Shown: positions 18,662 to 26,741, counted from the stretch's first letter. The stretch: DNA of 41,087 nucleotides from Deltaproteobacteria bacterium (GCA_031269825.1 JAISYP010000112.1:1-41087); one strand, 5' to 3'. The notes: generated from the sequence alone by a model not told the origin. Translations and numbers: made by a program.

Positions 18662-20065
18662 ATGGCCAGCTTGAGCTTGTTGGACAAACTTTGGGAAGCC
18701 CACGTGGTGGATCGCGCCCCTGGGCGACCTGACTTGTTATATATAGACCGTCATCTTATCCATGAGGTCACTTCCAACCAGGCCTTTGACGGGTTGCGGG
18801 CGGCGGGCCGACAGGTTAGGCGGCCGGATCTTACCTGTGGGGTCATTGACCACTCCATACCCACCGACGATCGTAGGCGGCCCTTGAAAGACCAGATAGC
18901 CGAGGCTCAATTGGCGGCTCTGGAAAAGAATCAGGCCGAGTTCGGGATTCGGACTTTTTTTGGGGTAACGGATCGCCGGCAGGGGGTTATCCACGTGACC
19001 ATGCCTGAGCAGGGGTTAATTTTACCAGGCCACTCGGTGGTTTGTGGCGACAGCCACACGGCCACGCACGGGGCTTTGGGAGCCTTGGCTTTTGGAATTG
19101 GCACCAGTGAGGTGGAGCATGTCCTGGCCACCCAAACTTTGGCGCAGTATAAACCGAAGGCTCTTTCGGTTTTGGTCACGGGCTCGCTGTCGGCTGGGGT
19201 GACGGGCAAAGATCTCGTTTTGGATATTATTAACCGCCTGGGGGTCTCGGGGGGCGTGGGTTACGCCTTGGAGTACCGGGGGGAAGCGGTGACGGCTTTG
19301 TCCATGGAGGGGCGTTTGACTTTATCCAACATGGCCATTGAGTGCGGGGCTCGGATGGGGTTGATCGCCCCGGATGAGACGACGTTCGGGTATATTTTTG
19401 GCCGTCCGTACGCTCCCCAGGGCGAAGATTTCGCGGCGGCCAAGAAAGTCTGGCTAGAATTAAAAAGCGATTCGGATCATGTTTTCGCTAAATCCTTGGT
19501 CGTGATTGGCTCCGAGGTCGCCGCGCGAGTGACCTGGGGCACCAACCCCGCCCAAAGCGTGCCTTTGGGGGAGGTAGTGCCGGATCCGGCTTCTTACCAA
19601 AACCCCAACGAGCGCGAGGCGGCCGTGAACGCTTTGGCTTACCAAGGTTTAACCCCCGGCGTGGCTTTGGCTGACGTGCCGGTGGATTATGTTTTCATTG
19701 GTTCCTGCACCAATGGTCGGCTTGAGGATTTGACCCAGGCGGCCGAGATCTTAAAGTCGCGTCGGGTTAAGGCTGGGGTCAAGGCCTTGGTGGTTCCCGG
19801 CTCGGGGATCATCAAAAAACAGGCCGAGGAACTGGGGTTAGCCGACATTTTTAAAGCCGCCGGGTGCCAGTGGCGAGAACCGGGTTGCTCGATGTGCCTG
19901 GCGATGAACCCGGATCTGGTTCCCGCCGGGGCTAGGTGCGTCAGCACCTCAAATCGAAATTTTGAGGGTCGCCAAGGACGGGGGGCTTTGACTCATTTGG
20001 CTAGCCCGGCCACGGCCGCGGCCGCGGCCATAGCCGGGCGTATTGTGGGCCCGGCGGCTCTGTAG
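18662..20065 (+). CDS. leuC: 3-isopropylmalate dehydratase large subunit
   Basis: Large subunit of isopropylmalate isomerase, which converts 2-isopropylmalate to 3-isopropylmalate in leucine synthesis. Its 467 residues match the bacterial LeuC type of E. coli. The aconitase-fold landmarks are present: CGDSHTATHGALGALAFGIG, GTSEVEHVLATQTL, and the 4Fe-4S ligands in GSCTNGRLEDL and PGCSMCLAMNPD, followed by STSNRNFEGRQG. The enzyme needs the small subunit LeuD, but no leuD, leuA or leuB is in the window; the next gene is a signalling protein. An AAGGA lies upstream of the ATG with a long spacer (13 nt). Confidence 0.96.
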   Translation: MASLSLLDKLWEAHVVDRAPGRPDLLYIDRHLIHEVTSNQAFDGLRAAGRQVRRPDLTCGVIDHSIPTDDRRRPLKDQIAEAQLAALEKNQAEFGIRTFFGVTDRRQGVIHVTMPEQGLILPGHSVVCGDSHTATHGALGALAFGIGTSEVEHVLATQTLAQYKPKALSVLVTGSLSAGVTGKDLVLDIINRLGVSGGVGYALEYRGEAVTALSMEGRLTLSNMAIECGARMGLIAPDETTFGYIFGRPYAPQGEDFAAAKKVWLELKSDSDHVFAKSLVVIGSEVAARVTWGTNPAQSVPLGEVVPDPASYQNPNEREAAVNALAYQGLTPGVALADVPVDYVFIGSCTNGRLEDLTQAAEILKSRRVKAGVKALVVPGSGIIKKQAEELGLADIFKAAGCQWREPGCSMCLAMNPDLVPAGARCVSTSNRNFEGRQGRGALTHLASPATAAAAAIAGRIVGPAAL

Positions 20066-20135
20066 CCGTTAGACGCTCCGCCTTAAGCCAAAGTTATGAG
20101 GCTAGGGGCGGTGGGCGAGCTGGGTTTATTGGCTC

Positions 20136-20198
20136 ATGGGTTTATTGGAGGACATTATGGGTTTATTGGATGATATTATGGGTTCATTGGAGGACATT
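20136..20198 (+). repeat. 21-bp tandem repeat, three units, encoding a heptad
   Basis: Three tandem 21-bp units (20136-20156, 20157-20177, 20178-20198) with two or three differences, preceded by a partial unit at 20121-20132. In the plus frame each unit reads MG(L/S)L(E/D)DI, and the frame runs on to a stop at 20231 to give 31 residues. No ribosome site precedes it, so it may be a simple minisatellite in the leuC-to-regulator gap rather than a gene. Confidence 0.6.
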
Positions 20199-20273
20199 AT
20201 GGTTGGTGGGATATGGAATGGATGTTTATAGGCTCGCCCCGACGCGCGGGTTTTTAAAAGGCGTTGACTGATT

Positions 20274-21323
20274 TTGGACAGTTTTCTTAAGATAAAAAGC
20301 GGACAGCCAACGATTCTTATCGCTGACACCGATGTCGCCGTATTGGATAAAAACGCCACCTTGTTGCAGGGGATGGGTCTTTTTAACCTCCTGCACGCGG
20401 AAAGCGGCTCCGAGGCGATGGCCATGATCAAAAACTTCAACCCGAATATTTTGATCTTGTCCCAGGAGCTACCCGACATTCCGGGGTTATCCATCCTGTC
20501 GATGATTCGTCAGAAGGAAGCGGTTCTGAAGACGACGGTGATTTTGTATTCCGTTAACGTCAACAATAAGCTCCTCATCCGGGCGGGGCGTTTTGGGGTG
20601 GATAACATCCTCAGAAAACCTTACTCGGACGAGGATTTCCAGAAGAAGATCATCGAAAGCGTCCATGGCCCTCAGGATCCCCAGATTCTCCAGGCGGAGC
20701 GGCTGGCTGGGAAATGCCAGGAACAAATGGATAAAGGCGAATATGAGGACGCTCTCCAGACTTGTAACGAGATTTTGGACATCCATGACAACGCCGAGAT
20801 TTTTTATAACCTCGGCTACATCTTGAGCGTGCGGGGCAAATTTGAGGAGGCTCTGAGTTATTTTAAGAAAGCCACCCGGGTCAACAGCCAGTACGCCAAA
20901 GCCTATAAACAGATGGGCCTGATTTACCAGAAACTAGGCCGTTTGGATGAAGCCCAGGGGTGTCTGGAGCGGGCGGCGGATCTCCATTTGATCTTAAAAG
21001 AGGAAAATGAGGCCGAAGAGATACTGAACACCGTTTTAAGCTTGCGACCTGACACCACTAACGTTTATAATAGTTTAGGAATCTTATACCGTCGTCAAGG
21101 TCGTTTGGATGAGGCTCTGAGCGCTTACCAGAAAGCTCTGAAGGTTCATCCCGATGACGAAAATATTTATTTTAATCTTTCCAGGGTTTTCCTTGACAAA
21201 AACGACAAGTTCCAGGCCCAGGATTCCTTGAGAAAGGCCCTAGCATTGAGTCCAGGATTTGTCGCGGCTCAGGATCTGTTGAGGGCCACGGAAATTGGTT
21301 TTAAACTCAAGACTGGAGAATGA
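20274..21323 (+). CDS. Pseudo-receiver domain with TPR repeats
   Basis: A 349-residue signalling protein. Residues 11-125 form a CheY-like receiver (TILIADTD acidic pocket, RKPYSDEDF with the conserved Lys). The phospho-acceptor position reads LILSQELPDIPG, with Ser in place of Asp, so normal phosphorylation is not expected. Residues 150-340 contain five or so TPR repeats (for example AEIFYNLGYILSVRGKFEEA, AKAYKQMGLIYQKLGRLDEA, TNVYNSLGILYRRQGRLDEA), which bind partner proteins. The best start is a TTG at 20274 with only a weak ribosome site. The PilZ gene begins 3 bp after its stop, so the two are coupled and probably act together in c-di-GMP-linked control of motility or the cell surface. 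Confidence 0.85.
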   Translation: MDSFLKIKSGQPTILIADTDVAVLDKNATLLQGMGLFNLLHAESGSEAMAMIKNFNPNILILSQELPDIPGLSILSMIRQKEAVLKTTVILYSVNVNNKLLIRAGRFGVDNILRKPYSDEDFQKKIIESVHGPQDPQILQAERLAGKCQEQMDKGEYEDALQTCNEILDIHDNAEIFYNLGYILSVRGKFEEALSYFKKATRVNSQYAKAYKQMGLIYQKLGRLDEAQGCLERAADLHLILKEENEAEEILNTVLSLRPDTTNVYNSLGILYRRQGRLDEALSAYQKALKVHPDDENIYFNLSRVFLDKNDKFQAQDSLRKALALSPGFVAAQDLLRATEIGFKLKTGE

Positions 21324-21326
21324 GCA

Positions 21327-21992
21327 TTGGCCAAGCCCAACTCAACGAGCCGAGGATTGCCGAATTCTTTGATTCCGGGTCTGAAGGTGCGCCTTATGGC
21401 CATGGAGACCACGAAATCCCGCTGGGACACTATTTTTATTGGCTCTAAGCCTCTAAGGTACCTGGTATTGGAGCGGCCCATGGTTAATGGGATCCCGCTT
21501 AGGTTTGACGACACCAGCAAGTGGTCGGTTAATTTTATAAACAATGGCCAGATCTTCAATTTTAATTGTGAGGTTCTTGGCAGTTGCGCCCGCCCCGCGT
21601 CTTTGGTCTTCATGTCCTATCCCAAGAGTGTTGACCAGGCTAACCTCAGGAACAACAAACGTTATCCGGTTAATATCCCCATGACCTTGGAAGGGGCGGT
21701 TGGGGAACTTAAGGGCCAGATTTTGGCCAAAGGCCTGATTCTCGATCTTTCCTTGGGGGGCTGCTTAGCGGCCACGACCGTGGAACTCCCGCCGGAAACG
21801 CCTTTATTGTTGAAAATGTACCTTGACGATAAAAAGACCATCAGTGGGCTCCAGGTGGAACGGAAAAGTGGTCGCCAAGCCTCGGGAACTTATTACTCAG
21901 GCTTGTCTTTTTTGCCGACCAACAACCAAGAGGTTTATACCCAAATTTCCGACATTATCAACGGCATTGAAAACATTCCCTTGCGGATCTAG
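21327..21992 (+). CDS. YcgR-like PilZ-domain c-di-GMP receptor
   Basis: A 221-residue protein with an N-terminal YcgR-like beta domain (about 15-105) and a C-terminal PilZ domain (about 108-215). The two c-di-GMP motifs are present: RNNKR (RxxxR) near 108 and DLSLGG (DxSxxG) near 143. Such proteins slow flagella or control surface functions when c-di-GMP is high. It starts at a TTG, 9 nt after GGAG, directly behind the pseudo-receiver gene. No flagellar structural gene is in the window, so the target is unknown. The HD-GYP protein at 34 kb could be the matching phosphodiesterase. Confidence 0.88.
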   Translation: MAKPNSTSRGLPNSLIPGLKVRLMAMETTKSRWDTIFIGSKPLRYLVLERPMVNGIPLRFDDTSKWSVNFINNGQIFNFNCEVLGSCARPASLVFMSYPKSVDQANLRNNKRYPVNIPMTLEGAVGELKGQILAKGLILDLSLGGCLAATTVELPPETPLLLKMYLDDKKTISGLQVERKSGRQASGTYYSGLSFLPTNNQEVYTQISDIINGIENIPLRI

Positions 21993-22094
21993 GGCCCAAT
22001 TCCTCCCTTCCATGGCCAAGACCCAATAACCGAAGTAGCGCCCAGGGCGCCAGAATTTTTTAGCGCCTTATGACCGTATTTTTGAGGTTTATCA

Positions 22095-23393
22095 ATGAAA
22101 CAACTTTGCCTCTCGCTCGCTTTGGCGATCACGTTACTTTTAATTGGCTCCATAAGCTCGGAAGGGGCCGATCCCCCGGCCAAGCGACACCCCGCGTATT
22201 CCTTGTTAGGACGAGATAAACCACCGATCGATTCGCCGTTGAACCCCCATTTCGTGGTGTCCAACGAGGCCGGCATTAAGGAAAGCTCTTTGTGGCGCGG
22301 TGGCTATATCCCGGAGCGGCTCATTGGGCTAGATTTGGCGGACGTGGATCTCGATGGTAAAAATGAGCTAGTTTACGTTACCCCGCACAATGTCTACCTG
22401 GCCCGGCGTAATGGCCCAATCCTGGAACAATTGGCCACGTTTAAGACCGAAGATAACGTGGTCATCGTCTCGGTGGATCTTTTCGACGTCGACCTGGACG
22501 GGCGTCGAGAGATTATCGTCTCGGCCCAGTATAACGAACAAAACGCTTCCTCTTTTATTTTGGCCTACAATGGGACAAGAGAACTTCAGACGTTGGCCCG
22601 GAACATCCAATGGTATCTGCGGGTGACCGGCTCTGGTGGCCAAAAGCGTTTGACCGGGCAAAGGTCGGCCACGGCCTCCAACGAGTCCTTTAGCGGCAAA
22701 CCTCATTATCTGGAATGGAATAACGGCGAGCTCAAATCGGTTAGTATCGTCCAGTTGCCGAGGAACATTAACCTTTATAACTTCAATATCGGTAACCTCG
22801 GCACTCAAAACACCCGTTTGATCGCGGTCGTTAAATCCTCGGACGAACACTTGGCTCTGTTTGACACTGGCGGCGGCAAGGTCTGGGAGAGCTCGGATGG
22901 TTACGCTGGGACAGCCAACTTTATCGCCCTCCCGACTTCCCGCGAGCAGGCTTTACAGAGGGAGTACTTGCCCACTCGGCTCATCATCGACGATATTGAC
23001 GCCGATGGAACCAACGAAATCATCGTGGCCAAGAACAATCAAGGTGGGGTGCCGTTCATGAAGAACCTGCGCTCCTTTAATAGTGGCGTCATAGAGGCCC
23101 GAAAGTTCACTAATTTGTCCTTAGTGCCATTTTTTAATAGCGCCAACCTTTTGCCTGGCCCGGCGGTCGATTACGCCTTGGCGGATTTTGACAACAACGG
23201 CACTAAGGATCTAGTGGTGGCCGTGGTCATTGAGCCCGGTAGTGGCATGCTACAGGACGCCCGGTCGGTCATAGTTGGCTATATTGACCTTTATTCCCAA
23301 AAACCGGCCGAGGAGGTTAAGGCGGAAGAGGTTAAAGGTAACGCGCCGAAGACTAAACCGGCTAAACCGGCCGATCCCAAAGGAAAAAAATAG
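22095..23393 (+). CDS. Secreted FG-GAP/VCBS-repeat protein
   Basis: A 432-residue exported protein. Residues 1-25 form a signal peptide with a clear hydrophobic core (LALAITLLLIGS). The body is a beta-propeller-like series of FG-GAP/VCBS repeats with calcium-loop motifs DVDLDGKNE, DVDLDGRRE, DIDADGTNE and DFDNNGTKD. The last 35 residues are a Lys/Pro/Glu-rich tail (KPAEEVKAEEVKG), probably disordered. The ribosome site GAGG is 8 nt before the ATG. It stands 100 bp after the PilZ gene and could be co-transcribed. A periplasmic or surface binding role is inferred from fold only. Confidence 0.85.
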   Translation: MKQLCLSLALAITLLLIGSISSEGADPPAKRHPAYSLLGRDKPPIDSPLNPHFVVSNEAGIKESSLWRGGYIPERLIGLDLADVDLDGKNELVYVTPHNVYLARRNGPILEQLATFKTEDNVVIVSVDLFDVDLDGRREIIVSAQYNEQNASSFILAYNGTRELQTLARNIQWYLRVTGSGGQKRLTGQRSATASNESFSGKPHYLEWNNGELKSVSIVQLPRNINLYNFNIGNLGTQNTRLIAVVKSSDEHLALFDTGGGKVWESSDGYAGTANFIALPTSREQALQREYLPTRLIIDDIDADGTNEIIVAKNNQGGVPFMKNLRSFNSGVIEARKFTNLSLVPFFNSANLLPGPAVDYALADFDNNGTKDLVVAVVIEPGSGMLQDARSVIVGYIDLYSQKPAEEVKAEEVKGNAPKTKPAKPADPKGKK

Positions 23394-23431
23394 AGGCGCG
23401 AAAAAAAAGTTTAGATCCATTGATTTTTTTC

Positions 23432-23460
23432 TTGACAACGTGGCCTTAGCGTGTTAATTA
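23432..23460 (+). promoter_or_regulatory. Sigma70 promoter of tRNA-Ser
   Basis: TTGACA (23432-23437) and TAATTA (23455-23460) with a 17-bp spacer, 17 bp upstream of the tRNA-Ser 5' end. Confidence 0.6.
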
Positions 23461-23477
23461 GGTTATTCCCAATTGGG

Positions 23478-23570
23478 GGAGAGGTGTCCGAGTGGCTTAA
23501 GGAGCACGATTGGAAATCGTGTGTGGAGCTTATACCTCCACCGAGGGTTCAAATCCCTCCCTCTCCGCCA
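23478..23570 (+). tRNA. tRNA-Ser (GGA)
   Basis: Class II tRNA with a long variable arm (TGGAGCTTATACCTCCA region). The acceptor GGAGAGG pairs with CCTCTCC, and the anticodon stem CACGA/TCGTG encloses TTGGAAA, giving anticodon GGA. CCA is encoded (23568-23570). A T-run right after it could terminate transcription. Confidence 0.96.
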
Positions 23571-24066
23571 TAATTTTTTTGAGCGCGCTTTTTTTGGCGT
23601 TGGTTCTTTAAAGTTAACTATCTCTAAAACCCGCTAAAATACTTGAAAATACTTCTAAAATACTCTTAAAACTATATAATCATGTTTATAAGTCTTACGC
23701 TGGGGAGACCTGTTGGAATTAATCCCGCCACCACAGGGGGTGGCGGGTTAGATGGCGCTAGACAGGGGCCTAAGCTGGGCGACGAAAAAAATGGCGAATC
23801 GACTGTTTTACCGTTCTATTGTTCTCCCGCTCGCGGGAAGCTGAGCTAGTCTCTTGGCGGTTGGGCGGGTAGGCCGAGTTAGGCTGGAAATCGGTTCCAG
23901 TTATTGGCTTTCCAGGGCGGGCCTATTTTAGTCTCTAACCTTAAATTATATTAGTTCACGTGTTAGCTCCTGGCCCTGATTGGGTGGCTGGTGTTTTGGT
24001 TCGCTAATTGGTGGCTAGAAACCGATCCAAGGCGAAAAAAAAATTATTGAGCCTAGCGCTAAAAAC
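23571..24066. other. Spacer between tRNA-Ser and tRNA-His
   Basis: About 500 bp without a gene. It contains a perfect 9-bp hairpin, CCCGCCACC and GGTGGCGGG, at 23724-23747 without a T-run, preceded by about 80 bp of AT-rich DNA. Confidence 0.45.
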
Positions 24067-24094
24067 TTGACTTTTGTTTTAAAACAAATATAAT
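24067..24094 (+). promoter_or_regulatory. Sigma70 promoter of tRNA-His
   Basis: TTGACT (24067-24072) and a perfect TATAAT (24089-24094) with a 16-bp spacer, 15 bp before tRNA-His. It may also serve tRNA-Leu, since no terminator is obvious between the two. Confidence 0.75.
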
Positions 24095-24109
24095 GGCCAA
24101 ATCTTGAGC

Positions 24110-24188
24110 GGTGGGTGTAGCTCAGTTTGGTTAGAGCGCCAGGTTGTGGCCTTGGAGGCCGTGGGTTCGAGTCCCATTACCCACCCCA
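24110..24188 (+). tRNA. tRNA-His (GTG)
   Basis: The acceptor GTGGGTG pairs with TACCCAC. The extra 5' G (24110) faces C73, the tRNA-His hallmark. The anticodon loop TTGTGGC gives anticodon GTG. CCA is encoded (24186-24188). Confidence 0.96.
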
Positions 24189-24265
24189 GCGAAAGATTTT
24201 GGCCCTGGCCCGTTTGTTGGGCGCCCAGGGCTGGATGGGGCGCGTTTTATAAAATGGCTGGTTAA

Positions 24266-24352
24266 GCCGAAGTGGCGGAACTGGTAGACGCACGGGTCTC
24301 AAAAACCCGCGAGGTTACCCTCATGTCGGTTCGATCCCGACCTTCGGCACCA
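24266..24352 (+). tRNA. tRNA-Leu (CAA)
   Basis: Class II tRNA. The acceptor GCCGAAG pairs with CTTCGGC. The anticodon stem CGGGT/ACCCG encloses CTCAAAA, giving anticodon CAA. A long variable arm is present and CCA is encoded. Its last 14 bases plus 4 more are repeated 4.06 kb downstream, marking it as the target of an integrative element. Confidence 0.96.
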
Positions 24353-24356
24353 TTTG
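24339..24356 (+). repeat. att-like direct repeat, tRNA side
   Basis: Eighteen bases covering the 3' acceptor end of tRNA-Leu and 4 bp beyond, repeated at 28398-28415 with a single A/G difference. Confidence 0.7.
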
Positions 24357-24498
24357 GACGGTAAAAAAAAGTAAGTGTTTCAATTACGTAGCTTTTTTGG
24401 GTTCGTTGACTTGTTGGAATCGCCGCTTATCGCGTTTTTTGAGGATGGTCAGAAAGCGCGCGCCAAAACTTCGCGTTTTGGGCCTGGGCAGTGATAAA

Positions 24499-24660
24499 AT
24501 GTCCTCATCAGTTAAAGCCACTGGTAGAAAATTAAGGGTTCCGTCACACCTTTACAAAAGAAATAATATATATTATTTCAGATTTTCTTTGCCTGAAAGA
24601 TATAAAGTATTGATAAAAATAGGAATAAATCGCGAAAGAAGCCTTTTTTTAATAGCTTAG
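24499..24660 (+). pseudogene. N-terminal fragment of a phage-type integrase
   Basis: From the ATG at 24499 the frame reads KLRVPSHLYKRNNIYYFRFS and then LPERYKVLIKIGINRERSLF before a stop. This is the usual N-terminus of tyrosine integrases that open with a 'RxxxYYFRxxxP...' beta-hairpin, where 'REIRLSLGT' would normally follow. The catalytic domain is absent. Its position 147 bp after tRNA-Leu is where an integrase gene is expected. Confidence 0.65.
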
Positions 24661-24880
24661 GATTTTTAAATAAATCGACCGCTATTTCAGGCTGGCTAGC
24701 CACTAGTATATTTATACATAGATTGATAAGTTCAATTTTTTTAATATAGTCGTCTATCGTAGTAATTTTATTTTGACCTATTTGTTTCAATAAACCAGAG
24801 CTTAAGGCTTCTGACAAATACTTATTTCCAAATTTTTCCGAGAGGTTGAGTGTCACACAACACGCTTGTTGAGACATCAC
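24578..24880 (-). CDS. Unknown small ORF in the island (doubtful)
   Basis: A 100-codon AT-rich frame, rich in Ile, Leu and Lys (ITTIDDYIKKIELINLCINI). Its 3' end overlaps the integrase fragment on the other strand, so at least its tail is probably not native. No family is recognised and the ribosome site is poor. It may be the remains of a gene cut by the island rearrangement. Confidence 0.25.
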   Translation of the reverse strand: MMSQQACCVTLNLSEKFGNKYLSEALSSGLLKQIGQNKITTIDDYIKKIELINLCINILVASQPEIAVDLFKNPKLLKKGFFRDLFLFLSILYIFQAKKI

Positions 24881-24913
24881 CTGGAGCGAGCGGAAAAATT
24901 GTTAAAATCTTTT

Positions 24914-25217
24914 CTATCCTCTTCTTTGGACTTTTTCCCCCGTTTTCTCTTCTTTCCCATCCTCTGGGAGCTGGTCACTGTCTTCGTCTAAGGGTAGAGC
25001 CTCTAAAGAGTCATCAGTTTGAGCTGAAGTGGTATAACCACTAGATAAAGATATAGAGCGTTGAAATGATCCATACTCGGTGGCTACTAATCGCTGATTG
25101 GCGGCATAGTCGCTCCGCAGGTGATCAGTGGCCAAATTGGACTGGCTTTCAGGTTGTGTAAGTAAGGAGACACTGGCTTTCATCCGCTAGATCTACTTTG
25201 TTGTTAATAGAATACAT
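24914..25217 (-). pseudogene. Small gene, probably frameshifted
   Basis: A strong ribosome site (AAAGGAG, 25222-25228) precedes an ATG at 25217 whose frame closes after 22 codons (MYSINNKVDLADESQ and on). Another frame, open from about 25183 to 24914, continues with a sensible hydrophilic protein (LATDHLRSDYAANQRLVATE...) ending in an acidic Lys/Glu tail. A single indel would join them. No family is recognised. A palindrome lies just upstream of the ribosome site. Confidence 0.35.
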
Positions 25218-25231
25218 TTACTGCTCCTTTT

Positions 25232-25248
25232 ATCATCAATTTGATGAT
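25232..25248. promoter_or_regulatory. Operator-like palindrome
   Basis: ATCATCAA-T-TTGATGAT, perfect 8-bp arms, just upstream of the ribosome site of the small minus-strand gene. The position fits a repressor site. The protein that binds it is unknown. Confidence 0.4.
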
Positions 25249-25751
25249 GTAATAGGTAAATAATAGGCCTCTTAAAAGACCTGTCTGAAGAGGGCCATGG
25301 CTTAAACTCTAAGAATTCACGGCCACTCGCGGGCCTCAAAAGTATAATAGTCAGCCGAGATTAGTTGGACAATGAAAAATTTTTTCCTAAAATTAAAATT
25401 TTTTGGAACATCATCCTTACCAGAAGCAAACGGCGTAGCCCCCGGCGCCTCAGTGACATTTATTGGAGCCCTCTACACAATTTTTGTACATGCTCAGCCG
25501 CTCAAAATAAGTCATAATATCAAAAACCTAATTAAACCTAAATTAGTGTTAATTAAGCTAATTTATAAATTGGCGACCCTGGCTACCTGTATTTGCCCCG
25601 GATTTTTGTGGCTTTTTCATAGGTATAAATGTGGGGGTATTTGGGGGGTATCAATTAGCCTTGTTATATATTTCAGCAATAAAAACAATATGTTACCATC
25701 AAATTTGGTAAACCTCAGAGCCATTTGATAATTTCTTAAAGTTTCAAGAAG

Positions 25752-25789
25752 GCCCAAAGCCCAATAATATCGAGGCTTTGGGCTTTTTT
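25752..25789 (+). terminator. Rho-independent terminator
   Basis: A 10-bp perfect stem, GCCCAAAGCC and GGCTTTGGGC, 12-nt loop, followed by six T. It closes whatever transcript enters from the left; no firm gene precedes it (the open frame 25372-25728 is not convincing). Confidence 0.8.
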
Positions 25790-25881
25790 ACATTCAGGCC
25801 ATCCCCAAAAAATTTTTAACATCCCACCCGATTGTTGATATTTTTGATGGCGTGAGCTTTTTTTAAAAAGCCGATACCAAC

Positions 25882-26247
25882 ATGCCCTTTACCTATACGT
25901 TCCTGAAAAACCTAAAACACCCGGTTAATCTTAAAAAATATAAAAATTTCGATGGGTTATACCTATATTCCGCCCCTACGAGCCTTAAATCGTGGAGGTT
26001 TCACTACAGATTTTACGGCGAACTACAGACTTTAACTTTTGGAACTTATCCCCTGGTCTCCATTAAGGAGGCCAGGGATAAATTGGTTGAAGCCAAACGC
26101 TCGCCTAAGGCGGGCCTTAACCCGGCTCTTGAGAAAAAACGCCTTAATGAGGCCGAAAAAATGAAACGGAGGCGGATTCATATCGTTCCTCTGGCCAAGC
26201 AAGTTCTTGATAAAATCAATAAACTCAGATTGACTACCATCTATTGA
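25882..26247 (+). pseudogene. P4-type integrase with an internal deletion
   Basis: A 121-codon open frame. Residues 1-95 are the DUF4102 arm-binding domain of P4-like integrases (FDGLYLYSAPTSLKSWRFHY, then TFGTYPLVSIKEARDKL, then NPALEKK). They are followed at once by MKRRRIHIVPLAKQVLDKIN, which matches the R-x-HxVPLSxQA segment of the catalytic core about 200 residues further on in intact proteins. The core-binding domain and the first catalytic Arg are missing and no Tyr box remains, so it cannot recombine DNA. The deletion kept the frame open. Confidence 0.8.
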
Positions 26248-26543
26248 TACAAGGAAACTTAGCGATAGGTGATTTTTTTTGCCCGAAATGGCTTGATTTC
26301 AAGGGGTTTTTGGGGTATTGATTGGACATGGAGGGGCCACCGGCGGAACGTGGCGGAGTGGATTCAGTGGTGCTGCCGTCTAGGCGGCGGCTACTGTTCA
26401 AAAATTTGCCTGAAAACGCGCGCCCCTCGCGTCAGGGGTGTTCATTTTCAAGGTCAGGCGGTTCGCCACCACTTCAGCGTGGCGAGGCGAAGACGAGGCG
26501 CGAGGCTAAGGTTTTTTTCGCAAAGCCCCGAGCGGCGATACGC

Positions 26544-26549
26544 TATACT
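26544..26549 (+). promoter_or_regulatory. Possible -10 box for the ABC-F leader
   Basis: TATACT, 28 bp upstream of the leader-peptide ribosome site, places a start near 26556. No good -35 is seen (TTCGCA is too far), so this is a weak call. Confidence 0.3.
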
Positions 26550-26576
26550 ATCCCTGTTCGAGAAATTTAGAGAAAA

Positions 26577-26741
26577 AAGGAGTCGGAGGCGTGAAGATAA
26601 CTTCCTGACATAATGTATGGGTGACAAACGAATCCTACCGTTTCGCGCCCTTGTGAGGAAGTTTGTTCAGACACGCCGTAACGCCATTCATATCGCGCTG
26701 AGCCGCGGAATTAGCTTCCTCGAGGTTTGTTTATTGAGGAG
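26577..26741 (+). promoter_or_regulatory. Predicted translational attenuator of the ABC-F gene
   Basis: Four segments can pair in two exclusive ways. Segment 1 AACTTCCT (26599-26606) pairs with segment 2 AGGAAGTT (26656-26663), with ACA/TGT extending past one mismatch. Segment 2 as GAGGAAG (26655-26661) also pairs with segment 3 CTTCCTC (26715-26721), with flanking G-U and A-T pairs. Segment 3 as TTCCTC also pairs with segment 4 GAGGAG (26736-26741), the ribosome site of the ABC-F gene. Segment 1 overlaps the last codons and stop of a five-codon leader peptide. Ribosomes stalled on the leader would free segment 2 to take segment 3 and expose the ribosome site. Pairings are visible; the induction is inferred from erm-type attenuators. 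Confidence 0.6.
26591..26608 (+). CDS. Leader peptide of the attenuator (MKITS)
   Basis: GTG-AAG-ATA-ACT-TCC-TGA with ribosome site AAGGAG (26577-26582) 8 nt upstream. The ACT, TCC and stop codons lie inside segment 1 of the attenuator stem, so translation would open it. A second tiny frame ATG-TAT-GGG-TGA at 26613-26624 has no ribosome site. Confidence 0.45.
   Translation: MKITS

Noticed and set aside
24578-24880. Inverted remainder of the tRNA-adjacent integrase
   Set aside because: I tested whether the minus-strand frame could be the flipped middle of the integrase. It shows no core-binding or catalytic motifs.
25372-25728. 118-codon plus-strand open frame before the 25752 terminator
   Set aside because: Composition looks like translated AT-rich spacer, with no ribosome site and no family motif. 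The terminator after it was noted, but it does not prove the frame is used.
26269-26613. 114-codon frame upstream of the ABC-F gene
   Set aside because: Arg/Cys/Trp-rich and without a family match. It overlaps the leader and attenuator and another frame of similar length, so it looks like chance in GC-rich foreign DNA.
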